In this document: piece after piece, positions 8,633 through 17,896 of the stretch
Layout: the number at the start of each line of letters is the position of its first letter
Position numbering within the stretch: position 1 is the first letter of the stretch
Source of the DNA: Clostridium scatologenes
Lineage (GTDB): Bacteria > Bacillota > Clostridia > Clostridiales > Clostridiaceae
DNA length: 64,000 nt
Assembly (NCBI RefSeq): GCF_000968375.1
Contig: NZ_CP009933.1
Location: 62,001-126,000, forward strand
Reading direction: 5' to 3'
Program-made: the position numbers and the translations under genes
Notes under the pieces: model-generated
The model's database searches: none
What the model saw: only the letters and a program-made list of their open reading frames with translations
Told to the model about the DNA's origin: nothing

Positions 8633-8681
8633 AAAGATACAAGAAGACAGCCATTCCTCCGACTGCCTTCTATCTTTTTTT
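8633..8681 (-). terminator. Terminator of the aldo/keto reductase gene
   Basis: AAAGATAGAAGGCAG pairs with CTGTCTTC...TATCTTT on the minus strand, then ATTTTTCG. The plus-strand side also has a seven-T run. Confidence 0.7.
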
Positions 8682-8703
8682 GTACTATTTGCCTATTACG
8701 TGT

Positions 8704-9714
8704 TTAATCCTTTAATTTATAGCCTTCTTCGTTCAAAACTTCCTTCAATTTTCCAATACAGCTTTCATCCCATTTCCCATATACTGTGATTTTAGCAAGT
8801 GCTTCATCGAACCTCTTCATATCGTTAGCAGTAAAATGAACATTTGGAATTTCCATGTTCTGACGAACAATTTCTTCACTCATCATTCCAGGAATTGGAA
8901 CAATAAAATCTTCCTTATGAAGTAACCATGCAATGGCTGCTTGTGCATAAGAACATCCTTTTTCCTTTGACATCTGATCAAGAATTTCTAATATTGGTTG
9001 ATTTCTTTGGATATTTTCATCACTAAATCTAGCTGCGAAACGCTTAGCATCATCATTCTTATAGACCATACCAGGTTTATATTTTCCTGTTAAAAATCCA
9101 AGTGCAAGTGGCATATATGGTACAAATCCAATACCACGTTCTTTACATGCTGCTAAAACACCCAGCTCTGGATCTCTTTCCATAAGTGAATATTCATTTT
9201 GAATAGCAGCTACTGGTGTTACAGCATGTGCAATTTTAATATGATCTACTGTTGCTCTAGACATACCCCATGCACGAATTTTTCCTTTTTTAATAAATTT
9301 GCCCATATAACCTGCTACTTCATCTAGTGGAACATCATCTGTAACACGATGCATATAGTAAAGATCTATGTAATCTGTATCTAAACGTTTTAAAGATGCA
9401 TCAAGACGACCTTCAATTTGTTCTTCAACAGTTCCTTTAGATGGATCTGTTACAGGATGTAACTCTGGATTGTATTTTGTGGTAAGACATACTTCATGAC
9501 GAATGGGTTTCAATGCCTCTCCAACTAAAATTTCATTATGTCCATCTGCATATGCATCTGCTGTATCATAAATTGTACAGCCAAGTTCGTGTGCTAAACG
9601 CATAAGTCTAATGCTTTCTTCACGTGGTGGTGGAGTTCCATGTCCGTGTGAAAAGTCCATACAACCCATACCCATTTCAGAAACTTCAAGTGAACCCAAT
9701 TTTCTTTTTTTCAT
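8704..9714 (-). CDS. Aldo/keto reductase (YhdN/AKR13-like)
   Basis: 336-aa NADPH-dependent AKR of the longer, potassium-channel-beta-like subgroup. Catalytic residues are in I-Y-D-T-A-D-A-Y-A-D-G (Asp, Tyr), T-T-K-Y-N (Lys) and D-L-Y-Y-M-H-R (His). The late P-I-P-G-M-M-S-E-E motif binds the cofactor. Substrate unknown; the family reduces aldehydes and small ketones. SD GGAGGAC lies 8 nt before ATG. It is divergent from the VOC gene across a 254-bp region with a palindrome that may be a shared operator. Confidence 0.92.
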   Translation of the reverse strand: MKKRKLGSLEVSEMGMGCMDFSHGHGTPPPREESIRLMRLAHELGCTIYDTADAYADGHNEILVGEALKPIRHEVCLTTKYNPELHPVTDPSKGTVEEQIEGRLDASLKRLDTDYIDLYYMHRVTDDVPLDEVAGYMGKFIKKGKIRAWGMSRATVDHIKIAHAVTPVAAIQNEYSLMERDPELGVLAACKERGIGFVPYMPLALGFLTGKYKPGMVYKNDDAKRFAARFSDENIQRNQPILEILDQMSKEKGCSYAQAAIAWLLHKEDFIVPIPGMMSEEIVRQNMEIPNVHFTANDMKRFDEALAKITVYGKWDESCIGKLKEVLNEEGYKLKD

Positions 9715-9760
9715 GATATGTCCTCCCTTTGGTTTTTAAGTTTTTTATTCAATATAATGA

Positions 9761-9785
9761 TATACCGATATACCGATATATCGGT
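9761..9785. promoter_or_regulatory. Palindromic operator candidate between divergent AKR and VOC genes
   Basis: Perfect 14-bp palindrome ACCGATATATCGGT (9772-9785), preceded by the octamer TATACCGA in tandem (9761-9768, 9769-9776). The position about 50 bp upstream of the AKR start suits a repressor site. No regulator gene of obvious match is adjacent except the GntR protein. Confidence 0.45.
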
Positions 9786-9968
9786 TATATTTAAAATATA
9801 ACTTTTATTTCGACATTTGTCAATATAAAAGTTAAAAATTAATCAATCGTTTTTATGTTGTAAATGTTAATATGATATTGACATTTACAATTGCCATATA
9901 AACATGATATGATTGCCATATAATTGGTCAAAATAGTATAGAGTACACAAAGAAAAGGAGATAATACT

Positions 9969-10331
9969 ATGCATATTAAGCATGTGACCTTAAAGGTTAA
10001 TAACTTAGAAGAATCTATTGAATTTTATGAGATAATTACAGAACTAACTGTTTCTCGCCGCTTTAAAGCAGAACCTGGAGAAGTTGTATTTTTGACAAAT
10101 GGCAGAGGAGAAACTGAGATTGAACTTGTTTATATGCCACAAGGTCAGAAGTTTGAAGGTAAAGGTATGTTCATTTGCTTTGAAACAGACAAACTAGATG
10201 AAATGCATAAGCTTGCGCAAGACAAAGGTCTTAATCCTTCTGCCATCCAGGACCCTGGAGATGAAACACGCTATTTCTACGTTTATGATCCGAATGGGGT
10301 ATCTGTACAGTTACGAGTTTTTCCTAAGTAA
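9969..10331 (+). CDS. VOC family (glyoxalase-like) protein
   Basis: 120 aa with two beta-alpha-beta-beta-beta modules: H-V-T-L-K-V-N-N-L-E-E-S-I-E-F-Y-E at the start and Y-F-Y-V-Y-D-P-N-G-V-S-V-Q-L at the end. In glyoxalase I the second module closes with a metal-binding Glu; here the place is Q (V-Q-L), so metal use or chemistry may differ. A partner in aldehyde detoxification with the divergent aldo/keto reductase is plausible. SD AAAAGGAG lies 8 nt before ATG. Confidence 0.85.
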   Translation: MHIKHVTLKVNNLEESIEFYEIITELTVSRRFKAEPGEVVFLTNGRGETEIELVYMPQGQKFEGKGMFICFETDKLDEMHKLAQDKGLNPSAIQDPGDETRYFYVYDPNGVSVQLRVFPK

Positions 10332-10513
10332 TTAAAAAAAACATCCCCTTTGCTGTAATGGTTTCTTTAATATCATTTGAAATAGGATGTATCATTAATA
10401 GAAAGTAAGCGTCAATTCTTTGACAATTACACTCATACAACTCCTATTGACCCTCCATTAACTGTATCTATTATACTTTTTAAGTGAGATGAACTTTAAG
10501 GAGGCTATAAGTT

Positions 10514-10675
10514 ATGACAAAAGAAAATAATAGGGAATTTCCAACAGTTGGAACTGTAGTAGAAGATTTAAAATCAGATAAGATGCGTTCTTATGGTAAA
10601 ATTTATGGATATGAATCATATGATATGGGCAAAGTTACAAATTTTCCTGTAGGTTCATATGCAACTATTGTTTAA
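10514..10675 (+). CDS. Unrecognised 53-aa protein
   Basis: A short frame with a strong SD (AAGGAGG, 10498-10504) 9 nt before ATG and its own terminator about 100 bp downstream, all in an otherwise empty 780-bp gap. The product starts M-T-K-E-N-N-R-E-F-P and ends V-G-S-Y-A-T-I-V. It is hydrophilic, without cysteine or membrane segment, with several Gly-Tyr pairs. I do not recognise the family. A possible promoter (TTGACC near 10447, TATTAT near 10469) is upstream. Confidence 0.65.
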   Translation: MTKENNREFPTVGTVVEDLKSDKMRSYGKIYGYESYDMGKVTNFPVGSYATIV

Positions 10676-10777
10676 TATTTGTAGTAGAAAGTAACTATGT
10701 AAGAAGAAAAAAATTACATAGTATATTAAAAAACTGGCTTCAAGTTTGGCAGAATGTGACAGAAATTACTCAAATAT

Positions 10778-10822
10778 AAAACCCACGAAAATCTAAAATT
10801 TGGATTTTCGTGGGTTTTATTT
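10778..10822 (+). terminator. Strong intrinsic terminator after the 53-aa gene
   Basis: Perfect 16-bp stem AAAACCCACGAAAATC/GATTTTCGTGGGTTTT with a 9-nt loop, then ATTTTG. Symmetry also permits use from the other strand. Confidence 0.85.
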
Positions 10823-11113
10823 TGAAAGCATTTATATGAAGAAATAATACGACGAAATTTATATATAAAAAGACTTATTTAAAGATTAAAGAATATATCT
10901 AGTAAGTTTTGCATTGATTTTTTTCTTTTTTGTAATAAATATTTTTATGATTATAATTCTGTGTAGACTAAGTAATTGTGAAAAGCTATAATAGCTCTAA
11001 TAATCAATATAAAAATTAATTAGTTGTTTTTATACAATTAAAAGTGAGTTTTTGCTAATAATATTATTAGAATGATATAATAATTAAGTAAATTCTACTT
11101 AGGAGGACGGTCA

Positions 11114-12871
11114 ATGAAAAGAGGAGCAGTAGAAAGAAATTTTAGGAAGATAAAAAATCAAATTCCTCAAATAGAAGAAATAGTACAGCATACTAAGACA
11201 AATGCATTATGGGAACATGAGGTTTCTGTAAGAAAGAAAATAAGACACTTAAAGGAATTTGAAAATGATGGACTTAGAGATTTTAAAAGTGTTTATGAGC
11301 AATATTTAGAAATATTAGAATACATATCTGAAAGGCTTGTAGAGGACTACAATAGAAAAAATGGTACTAACTTTAGTTTTAAAGAAATAGTAAAACATAA
11401 TTATGAAAGCTATTTGGGTTCTGGAATAATCAGTGTGCTTATAACCAAGCATATACCTAAGCTTGTATCTAAAGAATTTGACAATGTATTTCCTGCAAAT
11501 CCTAAGGATGAATATGAACATGCTAGAAAGCTTATTAGAAAATTTTATCTTCACTTAGGGGAAACTAATACAGGAAAAACTTATAATGCCATGCAAAGAT
11601 TAAAACAAGCTAAAAAGGGAATATATCTATCTCCGTTAAGAATATTAGCTTTGGAAAATTATGAGAGGCTAAATTCTGAAGGTGTAAAATGCAGCCTTAT
11701 GACTGGAGAAGAAGAAATAATAGTAGAAGGAGCACAGCATATATCCTGCACTATAGAAAAATTAGATGTTAATGAAGAATATGATATAGCAATCATAGAC
11801 GAAATTCAGATGATAAATGATGATCAAAGGGGAGCAGCATGGACACGAGCATTGTTAGGATTAAATTGTAAAGAGATACATATTTGTGGAGCCATTAATA
11901 GTAAAGAGCTATTAATTGATATAATTGAAGATTGCCAAGATCAATATGAATTTAAAGAATATAAAAGAAGCATACCTCTTGAGATGGAGTATGGGTCTTT
12001 TTCTCGTAAAAATATTCAAGATGGAGATGCACTTGTAGTATTTTCTAAAAAAAGAGTATTAGAATTAGCATATTATTATGGAAGTTTAGGAATAAAAGCA
12101 AGCTTGATTTATGGAGATCTGCCTCCTGAAGTGAGAAGAAAGCAGTATGAGCAGTTTATAAATAAAGAAACAAAAATATTGGTAACTACTGATGCCATTG
12201 GTATGGGAGTAAATCTTCCAATTAGAAGAATTATATTTATGAATGTTAAGAAGTTTGATGGAAGTCAAGTGAGATTTTTAAATTCACAAGAGGTAAAACA
12301 AATTGCAGGAAGAGCAGGAAGAAAAGGTATATATGATATTGGGTATGTGGCATCCTATGGAGGTACTCAAGAATTTATAAACGAGATGATAAATGTAAGA
12401 GATAGAACTATACAAGAAGCAGTTATAGGGCCAAGTGAAGCAATACTTAAAATAAAAAGCTTACCCTTAAGGGAAAAGCTTGCATTATGGAGTACACGAA
12501 AAGAGAAGATGTACTTTTATAGAAAAATGGATATTTCAGAGTATATCATAGTATTAGATAATATAAAGAGTTACAAATTAGATGAAAAAACGGAATGGAC
12601 TCTACTTAAAATACCTTTTGATGTATCCAATCCTACGATGATGGATGCTTTTTTAAGCTATGTAGATGAACTTTTTATAGCTCATAGTGATTTAATTTCT
12701 AAGCCAACTTGTTTAATAAAAGATCTTAATGAATTGGAACTTTACTATCAAAGGATAAATCTTTATTATTCTTTTTCTAAAGTTTTTAATTTAGAATTTG
12801 ATGAACAGTGGGTTTATGATGAACGTATTTCAGTAAGTGAGGATATTAATAAAATATTATTGAATATATAA
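11114..12871 (+). CDS. SUV3-like DExH RNA helicase
   Basis: 585 aa. Residues from about 150 hold the helicase core: motif I G-E-T-N-T-G-K-T, motif Ia Y-L-S-P-L-R-I-L-A, motif II D-E-I-Q-M, and in domain 2 D-A-I-G-M-G-V-N-L-P-I (motif V) and Q-I-A-G-R-A-G-R-K-G (motif VI). This arrangement (G-E-T-N-T-G-K-T with D-E-I-Q) is that of SUV3, the mitochondrial degradosome helicase. The 150-residue N-terminal part is not recognised. SD TAGGAGG lies 8 nt before ATG. The last 32 codons are duplicated 5 kb downstream at 17747-17842. Confidence 0.85.
   Translation: MKRGAVERNFRKIKNQIPQIEEIVQHTKTNALWEHEVSVRKKIRHLKEFENDGLRDFKSVYEQYLEILEYISERLVEDYNRKNGTNFSFKEIVKHNYESYLGSGIISVLITKHIPKLVSKEFDNVFPANPKDEYEHARKLIRKFYLHLGETNTGKTYNAMQRLKQAKKGIYLSPLRILALENYERLNSEGVKCSLMTGEEEIIVEGAQHISCTIEKLDVNEEYDIAIIDEIQMINDDQRGAAWTRALLGLNCKEIHICGAINSKELLIDIIEDCQDQYEFKEYKRSIPLEMEYGSFSRKNIQDGDALVVFSKKRVLELAYYYGSLGIKASLIYGDLPPEVRRKQYEQFINKETKILVTTDAIGMGVNLPIRRIIFMNVKKFDGSQVRFLNSQEVKQIAGRAGRKGIYDIGYVASYGGTQEFINEMINVRDRTIQEAVIGPSEAILKIKSLPLREKLALWSTRKEKMYFYRKMDISEYIIVLDNIKSYKLDEKTEWTLLKIPFDVSNPTMMDAFLSYVDELFIAHSDLISKPTCLIKDLNELELYYQRINLYYSFSKVFNLEFDEQWVYDERISVSEDINKILLNI
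12776..12871 (+). repeat. Helicase 3'-end repeat, copy 1 (functional)
   Basis: The final 96 bp of the helicase gene, including its stop. Copy 2 is at 17747-17842 in the same orientation. The two differ at 8 of 96 positions by my alignment, with no gaps. Confidence 0.9.
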
Positions 12872-13006
12872 CTATGCAGCAAAGATAAGAGTTATTAGAC
12901 GGCTTTGAGTAATTGCTTGGCTATTGATTTTATCTTTTAATCTGTGATAGCATTAAAAAATAAATGTATTTTGCTATGAATATTAGATAAAAGGAGAAAA
13001 ATAGAA

Positions 13007-13693
13007 ATGAATAAAATTCTTTTAGTAGAAGATGACTTAAGTTTGATTGATGGTCTTGAATTTTCACTCCAAAAGAATGGATTTTATGTTAATATAGCAA
13101 GGACTGTAAAAGAAGCCTTGGCCATATTTGAAGATAATAATTATGATTTGTTTATTCTTGACTTAACATTACCAGATGGTAATGGTTTTGAAATTTGCAA
13201 AAAAATACGTCAAACTTCCAATGTTCCAATTATTTTTCTTACAGCTTCAGATGAGGAAGTTAATATTGTAATGGGACTTGATATTGGCGGGGATGATTAT
13301 ATTACAAAACCATTTAAATTAAATGAACTTATTTCAAGAATTAATGCATTGTTACGTCGAAGTAAAATATCAAATATTGAACAAAATCAACTACAGTCTA
13401 ATGGCATAATGATTAATTTAATAGAAAACAGAGTATTTAAAAATAAGGGTGAAATAGAGGTAACTACAGCTGAATTTAGGCTTTTATGTTTATTTATGAG
13501 AAATCCTAATATAGTGCTGTCTAGAGATATTGTTCTAAATAGACTCTGGGATAACAATAGTAGTTTTATAGATGATAATACTTTATCTGTATATATAAGA
13601 AGATTAAGATGTAAAATTGAAGATGATTCAGAAAAACCTAAGTATCTAGTGACAGTACGGGGTGTTGGATATAAGTGGAATATTATAAAGTGA
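13007..13693 (+). CDS. OmpR-family response regulator
   Basis: 228 aa. Receiver domain with acidic pair E8-D9-D10, phospho-acceptor D52 (I-L-D-L-T-L-P-D-G-N-G), and K in Y-I-T-K-P-F. C-terminal winged helix ends V-R-G-V-G-Y-K-W. It is the first gene of a cassette with a histidine kinase 9 nt downstream and an ABC transporter. In Firmicutes this order (RR-HK-ATPase-permease) is typical of Bce/Cpr-type systems, which sense and remove antimicrobial peptides. SD AAAGGAG precedes the ATG. Confidence 0.93.
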   Translation: MNKILLVEDDLSLIDGLEFSLQKNGFYVNIARTVKEALAIFEDNNYDLFILDLTLPDGNGFEICKKIRQTSNVPIIFLTASDEEVNIVMGLDIGGDDYITKPFKLNELISRINALLRRSKISNIEQNQLQSNGIMINLIENRVFKNKGEIEVTTAEFRLLCLFMRNPNIVLSRDIVLNRLWDNNSSFIDDNTLSVYIRRLRCKIEDDSEKPKYLVTVRGVGYKWNIIK

Positions 13694-13702
13694 GGATTTA
13701 CA

Positions 13703-14947
13703 ATGAAAATTTTTGATATTAAAGATTTAAGAAAATTGTTTACACTTATAATTGCTTTACTATTATCTTATATTCTTTTAGGACAAGCAATATTAGCAAT
13801 GATTACTAATGATTATAAAAGTGGACTAATAAAGCATGATTATGAAGTTGCAGGATACTTATATAGAGATAATGGCAATATGTCACATATAAAAGAAGCT
13901 TTTACGCAGAAGAAGAGTGTAGAAGATTATAGGAGTGGAGAAATACTTTTAAAAGGTGTGGGATATGATGCCAGTACAAATAATAATCTTATTCCTAATT
14001 TAAAAGCCTTTAATAATAAGTATGCAGTGTTAGTGTTTTGTTTATCTTTTTCTATGGGAATAACACTCCTATTTATATTATTTATATTTGCAGTTAAATT
14101 CAATAAAACTCTTGAGAAAGCCAGTTCAGATATTTTAAGTTTTATGAATGGCAATCATGAAATACGTCTAGATGATAATAAAGAAGGCAGTTTATCAAAA
14201 TTATTTTCAGCAATTAACATGATGGCTACTTCGCAAGCAACTCATATAACAAAAGAAAAGCAAAATAAAGAATTCTTAAAGGATACCATTTCAGATATAT
14301 CACACCAGCTTAAAACACCATTAGCAGCATTAGAAATGTATAACGAAATTATATTAGATGAAAATGTTAATAATGATGTGGTTAGTAGTTTTAATTTAAA
14401 AATTAACAGCGAACTCAAAAGAATGGAAAATTTAATTCAAAATTTATTAAAACTAGCTAAATTAGATGCAGGAGCAATTGAACTTAATAAGCAAAAATCT
14501 AATCTTAAGGATTTCTTAGAAAGTATAATCATGAGGTTTCAAACTCGTGCTCAACATGAAGGTAAATCAATTATATTAAATTGCGATAACAACCTTGTTT
14601 TTATTTATGATAAAGAATGGCTGCTTGAAGCCATAAGTAACATAATTAAAAATGCATTAGACCATACGGAATCAGGAAATGAGATTTGTATTTCATGTGA
14701 TAATACACCTGTTGCCATAAGAATTATAATTAAGGACAACGGTTTTGGTATTCATGCTGAAGATCTTCATTATATTTTTAAAAGATTTTATAGAAGTAGA
14801 TTCTCAAAAAATACTAGAGGAGTTGGAATCGGGCTAACTCTTTCAAAGTCCATTGTTGAAAAACATGGCGGCACAATTATGGTAGAAAGTGAGCTGGGAA
14901 GCGGAACTGTTTTTCGTTTGATTTTTTCCAAGCTTACAACATTGTAA
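13703..14947 (+). CDS. Sensor histidine kinase
   Basis: 414 aa. Membrane segments at about 12-35 and 108-132 flank an external loop of about 70 residues, larger than the very short loop of BceS-type kinases. Then comes a HAMP-like linker, the dimerisation helix with H201 (S-D-I-S-H-Q-L-K-T-P-L), and an ATPase domain with N-box (I-K-N-A-L-D-H-T), G1 (D-N-G-F-G-I) and G2 (G-V-G-I-G-L-T-L-S-K). The external loop means it may sense its ligand directly, as in Cpr-like clostridial systems, rather than only through the permease. Confidence 0.92.
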   Translation: MKIFDIKDLRKLFTLIIALLLSYILLGQAILAMITNDYKSGLIKHDYEVAGYLYRDNGNMSHIKEAFTQKKSVEDYRSGEILLKGVGYDASTNNNLIPNLKAFNNKYAVLVFCLSFSMGITLLFILFIFAVKFNKTLEKASSDILSFMNGNHEIRLDDNKEGSLSKLFSAINMMATSQATHITKEKQNKEFLKDTISDISHQLKTPLAALEMYNEIILDENVNNDVVSSFNLKINSELKRMENLIQNLLKLAKLDAGAIELNKQKSNLKDFLESIIMRFQTRAQHEGKSIILNCDNNLVFIYDKEWLLEAISNIIKNALDHTESGNEICISCDNTPVAIRIIIKDNGFGIHAEDLHYIFKRFYRSRFSKNTRGVGIGLTLSKSIVEKHGGTIMVESELGSGTVFRLIFSKLTTL

Positions 14948-15017
14948 GATAGAATACATTTAATTGTAAGCTATATAGATTAGTATGTAACTAAAGTAAA
15001 AAGTGAGGTGTTTACAA

Positions 15018-15701
15018 TTGAAGATATTAAAAGTTGAGAATTTACGTAAAACCTATGGAGAAGGTGAAACAGAAGTAGAAGCATTAAAAAATGCTACTTT
15101 TTCTATTAATAAAGGAGAATTTGTTTCAATTATAGGTCCATCAGGATCAGGGAAAAGTACGCTTCTTAATCTTCTCGGAGGATTATCTAATCCAACCTCT
15201 GGAAAAGTAATATTAGATGATAGAGATATTTTTGCAATGAAAGAAAAAGAATTATCGGTTTTTAGAAGGCGTAATATTGGATTTATATTTCAAGCATTTA
15301 ATTTAGTACCAGAGTTAAATGTTGAGGAAAACATTATGCTGCCAATATTATTGGATAATAAAAGACCTAATAAAAGATATATTAATGAATTATTAGAGAT
15401 GTTAAACTTATCAGAAAGAAAATATCATCTTCCTAGCCAATTATCAGGAGGACAGCAGCAGAGAGTAGCTATTGGACGAGCTTTAGCAACGAGACCAGCT
15501 ATTATTTTAGCAGATGAACCTACAGGAAATCTAGATACTAAAAATAGTAACGATGTAATTAATCTATTAAAGTTATCAGTTAGTAAATATAATCAAACAT
15601 TAATTATGATTACACACAATGAAAACCTTGCTTCCTTAGGAGATAGAGTGTTTAACGTGGAGGACGGTATTGTATCGGAGCTAGGAGGCGAAAAAATATG
15701 A
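15018..15701 (+). CDS. ABC transporter ATP-binding protein (MacB/BceA/LolD type)
   Basis: 227 aa. Walker A G-P-S-G-S-G-K-S-T, Q-loop F-Q-A-F-N-L, signature L-S-G-G-Q-Q-Q-R-V, Walker B I-I-L-A-D-E-P-T-G-N-L-D and switch His in I-T-H-N-E. This is the subfamily that drives FtsX-like permeases. The likely start is TTG at 15018, 7 nt after GAGGTG; the frame continues to a GTG at 15003 that lies in the SD. Its stop overlaps the permease ATG (ATGA), so the two are translationally coupled. Confidence 0.93.
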   Translation: MKILKVENLRKTYGEGETEVEALKNATFSINKGEFVSIIGPSGSGKSTLLNLLGGLSNPTSGKVILDDRDIFAMKEKELSVFRRRNIGFIFQAFNLVPELNVEENIMLPILLDNKRPNKRYINELLEMLNLSERKYHLPSQLSGGQQQRVAIGRALATRPAIILADEPTGNLDTKNSNDVINLLKLSVSKYNQTLIMITHNENLASLGDRVFNVEDGIVSELGGEKI

Positions 15702-17683
15702 GAAGTTATCTTGACTATGCTAATAAATATTTATCAGTTCATAAGAAAAAAACTAGACTGGCAGTTACAAGCGTAGCTATAGCAGTAACTCTTGTTGTAG
15801 GTATTTTCTCAATGGTAGATGCACTTATTAAATTTGAAAAAGCACAAGCTTTGAAAAGTCAGGGGAATTATCATATAACAATTTTTGATACCTCTAAAAG
15901 TGAAACTGATTATATTAATAATAGAATTGAAGTAAAGAATACTGGAACATGGAAGGAGTTTGACAACGGAACAATAAACAGTAAGCAATGTGGATTTCTT
16001 TCTTTAGATGAGAAATTTGCAAAGAATTTAAATTTTAATTTAGCTGAAGGAACTTATCCAACAAAAGAAAATGAGATTATGCTAGAAAAATGGTTTATGG
16101 AAAAAGATAAACTTAAAATTGGTGATACAGTTTCTTTAGTTATTCCTAACAGTGAAGAAAGAGAATTTATTGTAAGCGGAGTTTATGGAGACTTAGGAAC
16201 TACAAAAGCAGCAGGTATGCCTATTGTATTTCTATCAGTAAACATGTCAAATACTTTAACACCTGTACATAGTCAAATTTATATTTTGTTTAAAGATGGA
16301 GTAAATATAAAACACACAGAACAAATAATTAAGAAAGATTTAAATTTAAAAGATAATAGAGTAGCACGAAATGAACAGCTTTTAGCTCTTATGGGGCAGA
16401 CTAATAATAATATAGTTATGCAATTATATGCTGTAGGTGGTGTATTATTTTTTCTTGTTCTTGTTACAGCAGTTGCCATGATTTACAATACCTTTAATAT
16501 TTCAGTTATGGAAAGAGTAAGGCAATTTGGAGTTTTAAGATGCATTGGTGCTTCTAAAAGGCAGATAAAAAAATTAGTAAGACGAGAAGGAATATATATT
16601 TCTCTAAAAGCAATACCTATAGGAGTAATTGCAGGTACAATATTTTCTTTTAGTTGCTCTGCTGTACTAAAATATCTTAATCCTCAGATCTATGGGGGAA
16701 TATCATTATTTAATTTTAGCATAATAGGAATAGGATTAGGGGTTGTAATTGGTTTTTTAACAGTTTTTATAGCTTCTTTAATACCTGCAAGAAAAGCTTC
16801 AAATGTATCTCCAGTAAATGCAGTAAATGGAAGTAATGAAATTAAAGTTTCAAAGAAAAAGAAAAAAGGTCTTTTAACAAGAATTTTTCCTGTTGATATT
16901 TCCATTGGAATAAATAATGCTATAAGTAAAAAGAAAACTCTTTTTTTAATGTCAATTTCAATTGCCTTGAGCATTATTTTGTTTATGGGATTTAGTGTTC
17001 TTGTTAATCCAAAAGCTTTAGGTTTAACCCCTATTAATTCATATACACCTGATATTAAAGTGACTTCAGACCAAGGGATTTCTAAAGACATGTATTCTAA
17101 ATTATCTAATATAGAAGGAATAAAAAGAGTTCATGAAATAGTTGGAAAAAGTGGTGAGTATAGTGCTATAGAAATGCAGCTTAAGGATAATAAAGATGAA
17201 ACAACTATTAAAAGCATACAAAGCACCATAGGCCCTAATACTAATTTTCATGATCTTCGAGAGCTTAATAAAGAAGCTAAAAATGCTTTTATCACAGCAG
17301 CTGTATTTATTTATAGTTTTGTAGGAATAATAGCATTTATAAGTATCTTAAATATTATAAATACAATGAATACAAGCATAGAATCAAAAAGAAGATACTT
17401 AGGTGTTATGAGAGCTATTGGTATGTCAGGAGATCAGCTTTTACGCATGGTTTTAACAGAAGCTTTTGTATATAGTTTAAATGGATGCATGATAGGATGT
17501 GTTTTAGGAGTTTTATTACAGAAGACTTTAAATAAATTTCTACTGCTTGCTACGTGGAAATTTCCTTTGTCACAAATAATGCTTATTTTTATTTGTTATA
17601 TCTTTATTTCAATAGCCTCTATTATAAATCCATTGAAGCGAATTAGAGCTAATGCCATTTCGGAAGTTGTAACAGCATTGTAA
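15698..17683 (+). CDS. FtsX-like ABC permease
   Basis: 661 aa with about eight membrane segments in two FtsX modules. Segment 1 (about residues 20-45) is followed by an external domain of some 200 residues. Then three segments end in P-A-R-K-A-S-N-V-S-P-V-N-A-V, and a second set of four follows after a smaller external domain. The layout is closer to duplicated FtsX/MacB-type permeases than to the ten-segment BceB with one large loop between segments 7 and 8. With its ATPase and the two-component genes it likely forms a peptide sensing/resistance unit; the substrate is inferred only from context. Confidence 0.9.
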   Translation: MRSYLDYANKYLSVHKKKTRLAVTSVAIAVTLVVGIFSMVDALIKFEKAQALKSQGNYHITIFDTSKSETDYINNRIEVKNTGTWKEFDNGTINSKQCGFLSLDEKFAKNLNFNLAEGTYPTKENEIMLEKWFMEKDKLKIGDTVSLVIPNSEEREFIVSGVYGDLGTTKAAGMPIVFLSVNMSNTLTPVHSQIYILFKDGVNIKHTEQIIKKDLNLKDNRVARNEQLLALMGQTNNNIVMQLYAVGGVLFFLVLVTAVAMIYNTFNISVMERVRQFGVLRCIGASKRQIKKLVRREGIYISLKAIPIGVIAGTIFSFSCSAVLKYLNPQIYGGISLFNFSIIGIGLGVVIGFLTVFIASLIPARKASNVSPVNAVNGSNEIKVSKKKKKGLLTRIFPVDISIGINNAISKKKTLFLMSISIALSIILFMGFSVLVNPKALGLTPINSYTPDIKVTSDQGISKDMYSKLSNIEGIKRVHEIVGKSGEYSAIEMQLKDNKDETTIKSIQSTIGPNTNFHDLRELNKEAKNAFITAAVFIYSFVGIIAFISILNIINTMNTSIESKRRYLGVMRAIGMSGDQLLRMVLTEAFVYSLNGCMIGCVLGVLLQKTLNKFLLLATWKFPLSQIMLIFICYIFISIASIINPLKRIRANAISEVVTAL

Positions 17684-17746
17684 GTTAGCAATATTCATAT
17701 GAAAGAGATATGCTAAGTGAAGCATTAAAGAAAAATAACCACAATG

Positions 17747-17842
17747 TCTAAGATTTTTAATTTAGAATTTGATGAACAGTGGGTTTATGATGAACGTATT
17801 GTGGTGAGTGAAGATATTAATAAAATATTATTGGATATATAA
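17747..17842 (+). pseudogene. Detached second copy of the helicase 3' end
   Basis: Encodes the last 32 residues of the SUV3-like helicase plus stop, with changes V to I, S to V and N to D. The longest identical stretch is about 42 bp. There is no SD before the ATG that happens to precede it (17744), so it is not a gene. It marks a duplication or insertion boundary: the cassette 12872-17746 lies between the two copies. Confidence 0.85.
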
Positions 17843-17896
17843 TTATTTAGTAGGAATAAAAACTATTATTAAAAATTGTGGAAAAGGAGAATACAT

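Noticed and set aside
16690..17091. Minus-strand frame of 133 codons
   Set aside because: Antisense shadow of the FtsX-like permease, without SD.
17744..17842. 32-codon frame with ATG at the helicase scar
   Set aside because: No SD, and the sequence is a copy of the helicase C-terminus; treated as a duplicated fragment.
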